Of a stretch of DNA of 58,037 bases, positions 23,941 to 31,970 are shown one piece after another (positions within the stretch are counted from its first letter, which is position 1; each line of letters opens with the position of its first letter). The translations under genes and the position numbers were made by a program. The notes beneath the pieces are model-generated. The model did not search any database, was not told the DNA's origin, and saw only the letters and a program-made list of their open reading frames with translations. This DNA comes from a virus, in the IMG/VR virus record IMGVR_UViG_3300025941_000030, positions 1 through 58,037 of that record, one strand, 5' to 3'.

Positions 23941-25850
23941 GGCAGCTCCGGCGTGACTTGCTGGAGCAGCACAGCGAGCGGGACGGCAGGTGCGAAGGGC
24001 ATGACTACCTGGACCGGCACGTCGCCTTCGAGCGATACGTAGATTGTCGAGCCCACGATCGCGGTCGCGTCAGTTTGCAGGTAGCCGTCGTCATCGGTCT
24101 CGACCGTCTTGTGTGAGATGTGAATGAAGCAGCCTGCTACCACTTGTTCGCGCACGGTGTCAATAGAGAAGCGGCGCGCGGCGGCAGGGCTGGCGTTGAC
24201 ATCGTACACGCGCCCGGTGATGCGGGCGGGGAAGCAGGTGGGTGTGGCGGTGGGGGTGTTGGTTACACAGACGCCGGGCGGGGTGGGGGTGATTGTGGGA
24301 GTTTCAGTTGGGGTGTCGGTGGGAGTTTCGGTCGGGGTAAGTGTAGGCGTATGTGTCGGTGTAAGCGTTGGCGTACGCGTGGGAGTTTCGGTCGGTGTGT
24401 CAGTTGGCGTCACGGTTGGGGTAATGGTAGCACTGGTCGGTGTAGGCGTGTTGGTCGCTAGCGGGGTGCCGCATACCGCTGTGGCACCAGGTACTGGATC
24501 GGTTAGCTCAAACGCAAACACGGTTGCACCGCCTGTGCTCGCGCCAGGGTTGCTCAGTTTGACGTTGTAGAAGCAGCCTTCGCCGATAGTAATAGCTGTA
24601 CTGGTGTCAGTGCAAGTTGTGGTTGCAGTACAGGCTGGGCGCGTGCCGGTGCAGGTCGGTGCTGTGGCCGTGTTACCTGCACATACTATGACCGTATACG
24701 GCGTCGGGGCAGGTAGCACTGACTGCACGTACAAGTTCTTGATTGTCGCCGCGCGCTCGGCACGTACTACATGCTGCGCGCTCGATGCACCAATGAGTGG
24801 GGCGTAGTAGTTGCCGAAACGAGTAGTAGCCGTCAGCGCAGCGTCGGATCGGCTGTTGTCCATTTGGGCCAAGCCGTTGATCGTGACCGTGGTGTTGCGA
24901 ATACCGAAGCGGAAGGCTGGGTTAGCTTCAGACGTGTTGTACCGAACAACGATAAAGTCGCCGGGGAACACGAAACAGTTAGTAGTACAGGTATCGTCAA
25001 CAGCCCGTCCAGCAGCGAGATTGGCAACTTGCAGGTCTGCGTCCAAACCAGCGGTGACATTGTGTACCGTGTATGTTTCCTGCGCCGTACTGGTTTTGGC
25101 GACACCGAGACCGCTTAGAACACCGTAGTCGGTTACGATGAATGACGCGGATATAGCGTTGCTACCTGTGTACAGGCTATTAGCTCCTGTATCACCGCCT
25201 GGCCCACCCCAACCACCGTTACTTGGTATACTGGTAGAGCTGCCACCACCCCACGTGATAACTGCATCATATGGATTGCCGCCAGCATCAGTGATTTCCG
25301 CGTTCGCGTCAAAAGCCGGCGCAGTCGAACCGGCTTGTGTCGATAGACTTTTCAGATCAATGGTATCGTTCGCAGCAAATGAAAGTGTGTCAGCACCGTT
25401 GGTATCGGAACAACTTGAGCCGGTTGCTGAGATGGTGCAGGTAAGCGAAGTGTCCACATCATTCTTACGTACCGTGAACACCTGCCCACCTACCGTAATG
25501 TTCGCGTGTGTATGCACGGATAAATTTCGCATCTTGCCGGCTTGCGGAAAGACAACGTGGCTATCTGACTCCGACGTACCGCCGCCGCCGTGGTAGTAGT
25601 TCGGTGTCGGGTCAGCTTCCATGCCCGACGCATACCAGTACATGACCGCGTGCTCGGGGCCGGGCGTCCAGTTGGTCGGTGTGGGCCGGGGCGTCCAGGG
25701 CGTAGTAGTGGGCGTGGGTGTAGATGTGGGAGTGCTTGTGGGCGTGCGCGTGTTGGTGGGCGTGCGCGTGTTGGTTACTGTGGGCGTGGCGCTCTGCCCC
25801 CACACGGCCCCAGCCCAGCACAGGCACAGTATTACGAGGGCAGCACGCAT
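23937..25850 (-). CDS. Large secreted protein with Thr-Pro linkers (637 aa)
   Basis: Signal peptide [18 protein letters not shown], a Thr-Pro linker, a 400-residue central part and a second Thr-Pro linker. The C-terminal domain is [20 protein letters not shown], paralogous to that of the 244-aa protein downstream. The central part appears to hold two related beta domains, since [16 protein letters not shown] and [19 protein letters not shown] both follow strand-rich stretches. Composition is Thr/Ala/Asn-rich with paired Cys, typical of extracellular proteins. Function unknown; binding to surface material is a guess. Confidence 0.7.
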   Translation of the reverse strand: MRAALVILCLCWAGAVWGQSATPTVTNTRTPTNTRTPTSTPTSTPTPTTTPWTPRPTPTNWTPGPEHAVMYWYASGMEADPTPNYYHGGGGTSESDSHVVFPQAGKMRNLSVHTHANITVGGQVFTVRKNDVDTSLTCTISATGSSCSDTNGADTLSFAANDTIDLKSLSTQAGSTAPAFDANAEITDAGGNPYDAVITWGGGSSTSIPSNGGWGGPGGDTGANSLYTGSNAISASFIVTDYGVLSGLGVAKTSTAQETYTVHNVTAGLDADLQVANLAAGRAVDDTCTTNCFVFPGDFIVVRYNTSEANPAFRFGIRNTTVTINGLAQMDNSRSDAALTATTRFGNYYAPLIGASSAQHVVRAERAATIKNLYVQSVLPAPTPYTVIVCAGNTATAPTCTGTRPACTATTTCTDTSTAITIGEGCFYNVKLSNPGASTGGATVFAFELTDPVPGATAVCGTPLATNTPTPTSATITPTVTPTDTPTETPTRTPTLTPTHTPTLTPTETPTDTPTETPTITPTPPGVCVTNTPTATPTCFPARITGRVYDVNASPAAARRFSIDTVREQVVAGCFIHISHKTVETDDDGYLQTDATAIVGSTIYVSLEGDVPVQVVMPFAPAVPLAVLLQQVTPELP

Positions 25851-27967
25851 GAGCTACCTGCTGGGCACTGCCCCGGCGTGTCGATGTAACATGGTTGCGG
25901 TGTGAGTGTGGGCGTCGCGGTTGGGCCGGTTGGGCTGGGCGTCTGAGTGACTGTGGCGACCGGGCAGCCGTGCATGAAGTTGTTGACTACGACCGCGATG
26001 TCGTCGGTGATGCTTACGCTACCGGAACCGGTGCAGTCGCAGCAAGACTCGTAGGGCAACTCGCCGAGAGCGATGTCGATACAGAGCTGCACATCGTCGC
26101 TGGTGACCACGTTGGGTGCTGCGCATGCGCCGCAGCAGAGCGGGATGGCTAGCGTGGGCGTGTAGGTGAAGGCCGGGTTGCCAGTGGCGGTTACGGTTGG
26201 TGTACGCGTGACCGTTGGTGTCGGGGTGATGGATGGTGTGGGCGTGGTCGTGCGCGTGAATGTCGGTGTACCGACTACCGGTGTCCCGGTCGTTGTCGGT
26301 GCGGCCAACACACTGATGGACCCGTTCGTCGAGGTGACCGGCAAGCTGCGCCCGGCGCTGTCGCTCGCCTGATGCGTGGTGCTGGGCAGGGAGTAGACAC
26401 CAAGGCCGGCGAGTGGGTTGATGGAGAAGGTACAGGTAAAGACTGCGCCGTTGGCGTAGGCGGTAGGACGGGCGAGCACGGCAGCGAGTCGGCCACACAC
26501 GTCGGGTGAAACGCAGTCGCCGTCGCTTGTGCAGACGGTACCGGTTTGAATTACGCAGGTGCGCACAAGCGAGGATACGGTTGAGGCTTGGTTGACCGTG
26601 CAGTCGAGCGTGGGGTCTAGGGAGAACGCGGACGAGTTAAAGTTGAATGCTTCGGCGATGGCGGTCACGCAGGGGTTGGTGGCAATCAGGGTCACGGCGA
26701 CCGAGGCAGTGCCGCCGAGTGGGCCGGAGCCGGCGCCTACGGCGAGCGTGACGGCTGCGCATGGAGTGGGCGTACGTGTCACGGTGGGCGTGGGCGTGAA
26801 AGTGGCAGGCAGCCCGCCGCAGCCGAATGAGAAGTTGTTGAGCGCGGTCTGTACGTCGGCCACGCTTACGGAGCCAGCACCTGTGCAGTCACACGCCGTA
26901 CAGGCTGTGTACGCGACCGAGCCGAGGAAGATGGACTCGCAAGTTTGCACGTTGCCGATTGTCACTGCACCGTCGCCGTCACAGTCGCCGCAGCAAGTGA
27001 CCGGGGTGCGGGTAGGCGCGGGCACAGTTGGCGTGGGCGCGGTTGTGTTGGTTGAGACAGGCGTGAAGGTGCGAGTGGGTGTGCGGGTGATCGTTGGCGT
27101 GTGGGTGCGGGTCACCGTCAGCGTGGGGGTGTTGGTCGGCGTTCGGGTCGCAGTTTGTGTCGGTGTACCCGTACGCGTGGGCGTCGCGCTGGGCACAGGG
27201 GTCATTGGTGTATTGGTTACGGAAGGTGTGGGCGACGGGGTGTTGGTTACTGAAGGTGTGCGGGTGATAGATGGAGTGAACGTGTTCACACGTGTGGGTG
27301 AGAAAGTGGGTGTGACAGGTTGGACGTTGATGAGCCCGTTGATGTAGGAAGTGGACAACGCGTTGCCGTCCACATCAGTTGCGCCGAAGTCGGTAGCCGG
27401 GCGGCCCTGGGTGCTGATCGTGACCGCGTACGGGCCGCTCGCGCTGGCGCTCACGGTCCAGGTACAGGTCCACAGTGCACCGTCTGGGATCGTGCTGGAG
27501 CTGAAGCCGAACGCGGCGACAGTTTTGTTCGTGCAGGTTTGGCCGCTCGGGCAGTCGGAGTCGGATGTACAGTTGCAGTTGATACAGTAGTCAGTCGCGT
27601 TGCACGCGGCGCCGAACATGCACGAGCCACTGGTTGGGTAGCAGCACGCGGCGGTGCCGGTGGTTGAGTCACAGGACGAGGAGATGGTCAGGGTCTTGCC
27701 TGCGTTGGACGGGCCGGAGGCGATCGTGCAGCCGGTGAAGGTTAGGGCGGTCGCATCGTAGGTGAAGTAATCGGCCACAGCGACCACGCAACCGTTCGAG
27801 TTGGACAGGCTCGTGGTCACGGTTGCCGTGCCGCCCGGCGCCGCGCTCACACTGTCCATGCCCACCACCGGGCTCGCACACGCCCCCCACGCCGCCACCC
27901 GGCCCAGGACCAGGACCGCCACCAACCCGCCTATGCCCAGGCCCACGCGCCGCACGCGTGCAGGCAT
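25832..27967 (-). CDS. Secreted protein with duplicated cohesin-like and dockerin-like modules (711 aa)
   Basis: From ATG 27967 the order is: signal peptide (1-29); cohesin-like domain (30-216, [20 protein letters not shown]); Thr-Pro linker (218-323); EF-hand/dockerin-like Cys module (325-384, with [12 protein letters not shown] and [15 protein letters not shown]). The second half repeats it: cohesin-like (402-554), linker, dockerin-like (611-668, [13 protein letters not shown]) and a final linker. Cohesins bind dockerins in cellulosome-like assemblies, so this chain could self-associate or join host proteins of the same style. The second module lacks part of its first Ca loop. It is the first late gene after the divergent control region. 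The frame extends upstream to 28141 but lacks a better start. Confidence 0.75.
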   Translation of the reverse strand: MPARVRRVGLGIGGLVAVLVLGRVAAWGACASPVVGMDSVSAAPGGTATVTTSLSNSNGCVVAVADYFTYDATALTFTGCTIASGPSNAGKTLTISSSCDSTTGTAACCYPTSGSCMFGAACNATDYCINCNCTSDSDCPSGQTCTNKTVAAFGFSSSTIPDGALWTCTWTVSASASGPYAVTISTQGRPATDFGATDVDGNALSTSYINGLINVQPVTPTFSPTRVNTFTPSITRTPSVTNTPSPTPSVTNTPMTPVPSATPTRTGTPTQTATRTPTNTPTLTVTRTHTPTITRTPTRTFTPVSTNTTAPTPTVPAPTRTPVTCCGDCDGDGAVTIGNVQTCESIFLGSVAYTACTACDCTGAGSVSVADVQTALNNFSFGCGGLPATFTPTPTVTRTPTPCAAVTLAVGAGSGPLGGTASVAVTLIATNPCVTAIAEAFNFNSSAFSLDPTLDCTVNQASTVSSLVRTCVIQTGTVCTSDGDCVSPDVCGRLAAVLARPTAYANGAVFTCTFSINPLAGLGVYSLPSTTHQASDSAGRSLPVTSTNGSISVLAAPTTTGTPVVGTPTFTRTTTPTPSITPTPTVTRTPTVTATGNPAFTYTPTLAIPLCCGACAAPNVVTSDDVQLCIDIALGELPYESCCDCTGSGSVSITDDIAVVVNNFMHGCPVATVTQTPSPTGPTATPTLTPQPCYIDTPGQCPAGSSCVLPS

Positions 27968-28443
27968 ACCACGAACATCCACTATTCCGCAAGGTAGAAC
28001 ATGGTTTGTGGGTCTGGCTGACATTGAGGTTGAACCACCCCCTACGACGTGGGTGTAGGTGTCAATGTCCCCCTGGGCCAAGGTATCCCCGACGGTAACA
28101 GCGAGGGTGGTCAGGGCGGGGGGACAATGCGGGTCGATCAATGCGAGGCGAGGACCATGTCAAATAAATGGCGAATCGTTACAAAGTTGACATGGATCAG
28201 GATGAGTCTAGTTCATGTCGGAAATTTGACATGGTCGATAGGGAAGGGGTACAGTATGGCATTGTAACTCTGTCGTGTAAACCGTGCAAGGTACACGGCA
28301 GGCGGACCTGGGGATCGGGCAAACGGGGCGTGGCACCTGGATCAGGCGCTTGGCACGGTGCGTGCATTGCTTTCCTGAGCAGTTGCAAGCCGATCAACGC
28401 GAGCACGCGTCGGCGAATCAGTGCAGGGAAGGAGGTGAACGAT
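27968..28443. promoter_or_regulatory. Divergent control region between late and early blocks
   Basis: No convincing gene occupies these 476 bases. The core 28155-28255 carries three copies of a TTGACATGG word: inverted at 28155-28165 (CCATGTCAAAT), direct at 28187-28195, and direct at 28224-28234 (ATTTGACATGG). The words are at once -35-like boxes and a possible operator family. An early leader of about 180 bases follows, ending in the GGAAGGAGGTGA site of the first early gene. Confidence 0.55.
28226..28255 (+). promoter_or_regulatory. Candidate early promoter
   Basis: TTGACA at 28226-28231 and TACAGT at 28250-28255 with an 18-base spacer form a plausible sigma70-like promoter reading into the early block. 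Its -35 box lies inside one of the repeated TTGACATGG words. Confidence 0.5.
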
Positions 28444-29007
28444 ATGGCCGACGATACTACTATCGGCACACAGCAAGCCAGTGTTGCGGTTGGCAGCTTG
28501 AATGCCGACCTCAGCGAGGTCGCAAGGCAAGAACAAGCCTTTGTGGCAGCGCCGATAACCACGCGGAAGCGCCGTACGGTTCGTCACTTCGAGACGATGC
28601 CGCTGGTAGCCGGGCCGCACAGCAAGGCAAGCTATGGGTATCGGGACGGTGGCGTAGTGGTGATTGAAGAACTTCAAGATCTGCCCGCCGATGTGAGCGA
28701 CCAGCGATACATGCTTCAGCGCGAGATCGAAGCGGCGGGTGCGGCGGACGGGACGGGCAAGTGGAATCGACGACGCATTCGGTCGGCTATGCGCAAGGCA
28801 CAGTACCTCGCTTCGCGCATGGCGGATCATAGTGTGCCAGATGAGCGCATGTTACCGGCATCAGGCACACGGCGTTCGTTCAGTGTCGCGCCGGTATCGA
28901 TCCACGCCACACACAAGGCGAACGCTGGCATATCAAACGGCGGCACGCCCCACAGCGCAGCAGCGAGTGAGCTGCGTAAGGTGTTTGAACGGGATACCAA
29001 GGTGTGA
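28444..29007 (+). CDS. First early protein, unknown function (187 aa)
   Basis: ATG 28444 is set by GGAAGGAGGTGA 5 bases upstream; the longer frame is unsupported. The N-terminus is acidic and the middle basic (ITTRKRRTVRHFE), followed by a short beta segment (ASYGYRDGGVVVIEELQDLP) and a basic helix (GKWNRRRIRSAMRKAQYLAS). No family recognised. As the first gene behind the early promoter, host takeover or regulation is possible. A strong terminator-like hairpin lies 10 bases after the stop. Confidence 0.7.
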   Translation: MADDTTIGTQQASVAVGSLNADLSEVARQEQAFVAAPITTRKRRTVRHFETMPLVAGPHSKASYGYRDGGVVVIEELQDLPADVSDQRYMLQREIEAAGAADGTGKWNRRRIRSAMRKAQYLASRMADHSVPDERMLPASGTRRSFSVAPVSIHATHKANAGISNGGTPHSAAASELRKVFERDTKV

Positions 29008-29362
29008 CAAGGGATTACCCTACAGCGATGTAGGGTTTTCCCTATATACGTCAAACTTTTGACGCATTTCCTTGCATTTCTGCCACATACGGCGGTAGCA
29101 TGTAGGGTAAACCCTATATTAAAACCGAACATATCTCGCAGAAATGCGAGAGTGCTAAGGGAAGGTTCGTGTGCTGGTCAGGGTGCCGTTGAACGCCGTA
29201 GCAATTCGCCGGCAGGCGATACGGTGGGCCGGAATATGGTGGTGCAAGCCAGACCTACGAGCATACAGGTTAGCTACCCGTCCCTGATAGCGTAGAGCGT
29301 CAATTTGCACCGCGACGATGCCCCGACGAACACACGAACGCGCGTTACATGGAGCACAAGCA
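29008..29362. promoter_or_regulatory. Structured early intergenic region
   Basis: A 355-base gap without a convincing gene. After the hairpin described above it has: CGTCAA/TTGACG (29050-29061 region); a second dyad TAGGGT-AA-ACCCTA at about 29103-29116; and a perfect TCTCGCA-GAAA-TGCGAGA stem with a GNRA loop (29134-29151). Two 19-base segments ATGTAGGGTnnnnCCTATAT (29028 and 29100) repeat directly. This looks like a regulatory leader or operator region. Confidence 0.5.
29011..29040 (+). terminator. Terminator-like hairpin after the first early gene
   Basis: ACCCTACA (29017-29024), loop GCGA, TGTAGGGT (29029-29036), followed by TTT. The stem extends through GGGA/TCCC with a two-base internal mismatch. 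It may end or attenuate the early transcript, and it overlaps one of the TAGGG...CCCTA dyads. Confidence 0.6.
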
Positions 29363-29515
29363 ATGCGAAAGATCAGTTACCACGTCACGTGCTGCGCGTG
29401 CGGTACAAAGCGTACAGACACGGTAAACGAGAACAGGTACATCATTCCGACGTGCCGTGAATGCGGCTCGGATGCTGTGGCAATCGTTCACGAATACTTG
29501 AACGAGAGGGGGTGA
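29363..29515 (+). CDS. Small zinc-ribbon protein (50 aa)
   Basis: MRKISYHVTCCACGTKRTDT followed by PTCRECGSDAVAI gives two CxxC knuckles 23 residues apart, a minimal zinc ribbon. GGAG precedes ATG 29363. Its stop lies inside the Shine-Dalgarno of the next gene. Function unknown; it is one of several zinc-ribbon proteins leading into the ubiquitin-like cassette. Confidence 0.65.
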   Translation: MRKISYHVTCCACGTKRTDTVNENRYIIPTCRECGSDAVAIVHEYLNERG

Positions 29516-29520
29516 ACGCA

Positions 29521-29748
29521 TTGGGCAAAAACGCGAAGGCGCCCACACGCCTGGAGCGCAACGTGCAGCGCATGTTCCGCCGGCTGGAAGCAGCCGATTA
29601 CAACGGGCGCCTGTACATGCACAAGGGACAGGCGGTGGGGAGCGCACATACGAATCTGGGCCACGCGCTGATGCAAGCGGTTGTGAATCAGCCGAGCCGG
29701 GTCACGGCGAGTGGGGTGGTGGTCATTAACAAGCGGGCGAACAGATAG
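29521..29748 (+). CDS. Small basic early protein, TTG start (75 aa)
   Basis: GAGGGGGTGA stands 5 bases before TTG 29521, and the frame has no later ATG that would keep the conserved-looking basic N-terminus (GKNAKAPTRLERNVQRMFRR). The rest is a single helix followed by strands (VTASGVVVINKRANR). No family recognised. DNA or RNA binding is possible from composition. Confidence 0.65.
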   Translation: MGKNAKAPTRLERNVQRMFRRLEAADYNGRLYMHKGQAVGSAHTNLGHALMQAVVNQPSRVTASGVVVINKRANR

Positions 29749-29806
29749 CGAAAGCGGTATACCACGCGCACGCGCCTGGACGCACGCACGAGAGGGGGTG
29801 AGCTAG

Positions 29807-30136
29807 CTGGAAAAGATGATTCGAGACGGTAAGGTCGCTGTACTATACAGCCCAAGTTTTGGGTCTGGTTGGACCACGGGGCACTACACGGAAGACCCGC
29901 ACGTAACCGACGTGCTTTTGTTCCACCCGCGTATCGTGCAAGCGGTACTTGACGACAAGCTGGACGAAGTCCCTAGCATCGTTGCTGATCTGTTGCCGGG
30001 CGAAAACATGTACATGGGCGGTGCCGATGACTTGGCAGTCGCTTGGTTGCCCATCGGTACCGAGTTCGTTGTGTGCGAGTACGACGGGAACGAGAGCATA
30101 CAGGTGAAGGATAAGACGCATTGGATCACAGCTTAG
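29807..30136 (+). CDS. Conserved-type phage hypothetical protein, CTG start (109 aa)
   Basis: GAGGGGGTGA is 5 bases before CTG 29807, the same spacing as in the neighbouring TTG-start genes; ATG 29816 is the alternative but is too far from the site. The sequence (GKVAVLYSPSFGSGWTTGHY, LLFHPRIVQAVLDDK, EFVVCEYDGNESI) matches a pattern I recall from many phage and bacterial hypothetical proteins of unknown function. Confidence 0.75.
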   Translation: MEKMIRDGKVAVLYSPSFGSGWTTGHYTEDPHVTDVLLFHPRIVQAVLDDKLDEVPSIVADLLPGENMYMGGADDLAVAWLPIGTEFVVCEYDGNESIQVKDKTHWITA

Positions 30137-30204
30137 CAGGTAGACGGTCGAGTGCACCTATGTGTGCTCGGTCGCGTACTTACTGGTGAAAGGGGGTGGA
30201 GCGG

Positions 30205-30399
30205 TTGATCGAAATCAGCGAAGCCGAGTTTGTTGAGCTGGCGAACGGCAACATGGGTGTTTGCCTAGCTTGTGGCGAGTACCAAGACGGCTGCGAACCG
30301 GACGCGCACAGCTATGAGTGTGAGTCTTGCGGGAAGCGGCGAGTGTATGGGCTGGAAGAAGCCCTGGTCATGGGCGCGGTTTGCTTCACGGACGACTGA
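30205..30399 (+). CDS. Small zinc-ribbon protein, TTG start (64 aa)
   Basis: AAGGGGGTGG lies 5 bases before TTG 30205. Two Cys pairs, CLACGEYQDGCEPDAHSYEC and ESCGKRRVYGLEEALVMG, form a zinc ribbon followed by a helix, a layout common among phage zinc-ribbon proteins ending '.vyG.eE.l'. It precedes the ubiquitin-like cassette. Confidence 0.7.
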   Translation: MIEISEAEFVELANGNMGVCLACGEYQDGCEPDAHSYECESCGKRRVYGLEEALVMGAVCFTDD

Positions 30400-30438
30400 C
30401 CCCGACCGGGGCGGGGCGTATGGAAGGAGGTGAGACAG

Positions 30439-30711
30439 TTGGACGAATACCCACACGGTAAATGCGAGTGCAAGGGCAGTACGTGCTGCAACGGGCAAGG
30501 GCCGGCCGCGTATGAGGCTGTCCGCGATGGTCGGCACATGTTGCTTTGCACGCGCTGCAACATGGCTGGTGACGAGCTGACAGTGTTGGTGCAGCCCAAC
30601 GAGCCGGCTGGCCTGTACGTTCAGTTTGACAGCCTGGGCGCACTAGTCTTGGCGCTGCGAATCGCCGAGCAGACTGCACAAGCAACGCCGGAAGACGTCA
30701 CGGTACACTGA
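30439..30711 (+). CDS. Small Cys-rich protein, TTG start (90 aa)
   Basis: GGAAGGAGGTGA is 5 bases upstream of TTG 30439. The N-terminal half has a possible zinc site (KCECKGSTCCNGQG...CTRC) and the C-terminal half a strand-helix unit (GLYVQFDSLGALVLALRIAE). Unknown family. Directly upstream of the beta-grasp modifier gene, separated by a GC-rich dyad. Confidence 0.6.
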   Translation: MDEYPHGKCECKGSTCCNGQGPAAYEAVRDGRHMLLCTRCNMAGDELTVLVQPNEPAGLYVQFDSLGALVLALRIAEQTAQATPEDVTVH

Positions 30712-30729
30712 ACGCGAAGGGGTACAGGT

Positions 30730-30757
30730 AAGGGCGCACGCACGTGCGTGTGCCTTT
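30730..30757 (+). other. Perfect GC-rich dyad before the modifier gene
   Basis: A 14-base-pair dyad centred at 30743/30744 (arms begin AAGGGCGCACGCAC) allows two G-T pairs. It is followed by only three T residues, so it is a weak terminator candidate or an operator. A second small stem CGTACC/GGTACG follows at about 30761-30779. Confidence 0.45.
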
Positions 30758-30811
30758 ACTCGTACCGCTCCACGGTACGACCTAATCCAACATGGAAAGG
30801 AGGTGAAAACT

Positions 30812-31069
30812 ATGGCACCGTTCAACATGAACGACTTGTCTTCCCACAGCGCTGGCGTGCTTCGCATCAACGGCGAAGTGGTCAACGTGCCCGAGGGGGC
30901 CAACGTTATCGATCTGCTGCGTACAGAGACGCGGCGGCGTGGCATCACGACCTTTTCCGCTTTCGTGAACGGGGACGAGCTGAATGACTTGAGCGAGATC
31001 AGCGACTCCTTGTGCGAAGGGAAGGTGGTCGAGGTGCGGACGTACGCGAAGCCGGGCGCGAGCCTGTAA
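30812..31069 (+). CDS. Ubiquitin-like (ThiS/MoaD-type) beta-grasp modifier (85 aa)
   Basis: AAGGAGGTGA precedes ATG 30812. The order of elements is that of a beta-grasp: strand VLRINGEVVNVPEGANV, helix IDLLRTETRRRG, strand FSAFVNGDEL, and the final LCEGKVVEVRTYAKPG strand ahead of a short tail. Pattern 'iNGe...vpeGa.v.dLL...g...fVNG.e' is typical of ThiS-like proteins. The end is Tyr-Ala-Lys-Pro-Gly82-Ala-Ser-Leu, so a free C-terminal Gly would need removal of three residues, a job the JAMM protease gene downstream could do. It opens a four-gene conjugation cassette. Confidence 0.75.
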   Translation: MAPFNMNDLSSHSAGVLRINGEVVNVPEGANVIDLLRTETRRRGITTFSAFVNGDELNDLSEISDSLCEGKVVEVRTYAKPGASL

Positions 31070-31300
31070 GCTTCGCGTGCGGTCCCCACGAAGGGACGCC
31101 TAGCGCACGGGGCTGGCGAGCGCGGGATTGAAAGCGAAGGGGGTAGCCGGGAGTACGTTCCAGTGCTCTGCGGCTACCCACGAGCCTCCAGCGATGCGAC
31201 AGGGGCATGTTTTGACCCACGCACGGCCACAACGTTGGCCGGCGAGTGTGAACACATGCACAGTTTTTGGGCACCACGCCCACGAGAGGAGGTGATCGTA
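31070..31300 (+). other. Structured spacer between modifier and E2-like genes
   Basis: A 231-base gap with two strong hairpins. The first is CGTGCGGTCCC (31076-31086) pairing with GGGAC (31093-31097) and CGCACG (31104-31109) around a 6-base bulge. The second is GGGTAGCCG (31141-31149) with CGGCTACCC (31171-31179), extended inside by GAGTAC/GTGCTC and a six-base loop. No U-tract follows either, so stabilisation or differential expression of the modifier message is more likely than termination. Confidence 0.5.
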
Positions 31301-31936
31301 TTGGACATGCAAGAAGTCATGTACCCCGAGCTGGTCAGGCTCAATCAGGCGCTCGAACAGGGCCGTAACACGCACATCATCTGCGCCGAACGCCTGACCG
31401 CCGCGCGCCAGGGCATGGTACCCATCGCGTCCATTCCCACCGTGCCGGTCATCTTCGACCGGGCCGACCGTTATTTCAAACACCTGCTCATTGCCCAACT
31501 CACACTCAACAAGCTGGAGCAGTGGGTCGAACCGGAACGCGCAGCGGGGCCGACCGTGGCGTTCACGGTCAACCCAGCCTACGTGCCCCCGCCAATCGTC
31601 ATGGGCATCTTGTGGGGTAAGCCGTACGTCAACCTGTACCCGCTGCCCGGCATCACGCCCGACAACTGGGGCCACCTCTACCCACGCTTCCACTACTCCG
31701 GCACCAACATCTGCATCGGCGAGCAGTTCAAGATCGGCGAGCAGACGGACCCACAAGCCGAGCTGCCGAAGCTGGTCGAGCTGCTGAGCTGGGTCAACTT
31801 GACCAACAGTTACATCCCGCTCAGCGGGGCAGCCGCTCTCGGGGGCGTCTGGCCCCATTGGGCAGGCGCCTTGACCAAGGCGTTGAAAGGGCAGAAGCAA
31901 GGTGTGCTCGTGCCGATCAAGCGTTTGTCAGTGTAA
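31301..31936 (+). CDS. E2-like ubiquitin-conjugating protein (211 aa)
   Basis: AGGAGGTGA is 5 bases before TTG 31301. After an N-terminal helical region, residues of about 85-170 follow the order of E2 folds: VNPAYVPPPIVMGILWGKPY, the NLYPLPGITPD strand/turn, and RFHYSGTNICIGEQF. The last matches the E2 active-site pattern 'HpN..SGt.CL' and points to Cys138 as the thioester residue. A helix (LPKLVELLSWVNLTNSYIPL) follows as in E2s. Prokaryotic E2-like proteins of PRTRC, Bil and CBASS cassettes have comparable size. Neighbours: modifier upstream, E1-like and JAMM genes downstream. Confidence 0.7.
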   Translation: MDMQEVMYPELVRLNQALEQGRNTHIICAERLTAARQGMVPIASIPTVPVIFDRADRYFKHLLIAQLTLNKLEQWVEPERAAGPTVAFTVNPAYVPPPIVMGILWGKPYVNLYPLPGITPDNWGHLYPRFHYSGTNICIGEQFKIGEQTDPQAELPKLVELLSWVNLTNSYIPLSGAAALGGVWPHWAGALTKALKGQKQGVLVPIKRLSV

Positions 31937-31970
31937 CGACACGTCACAACGAGAAAGGAGGTGAGAACAC

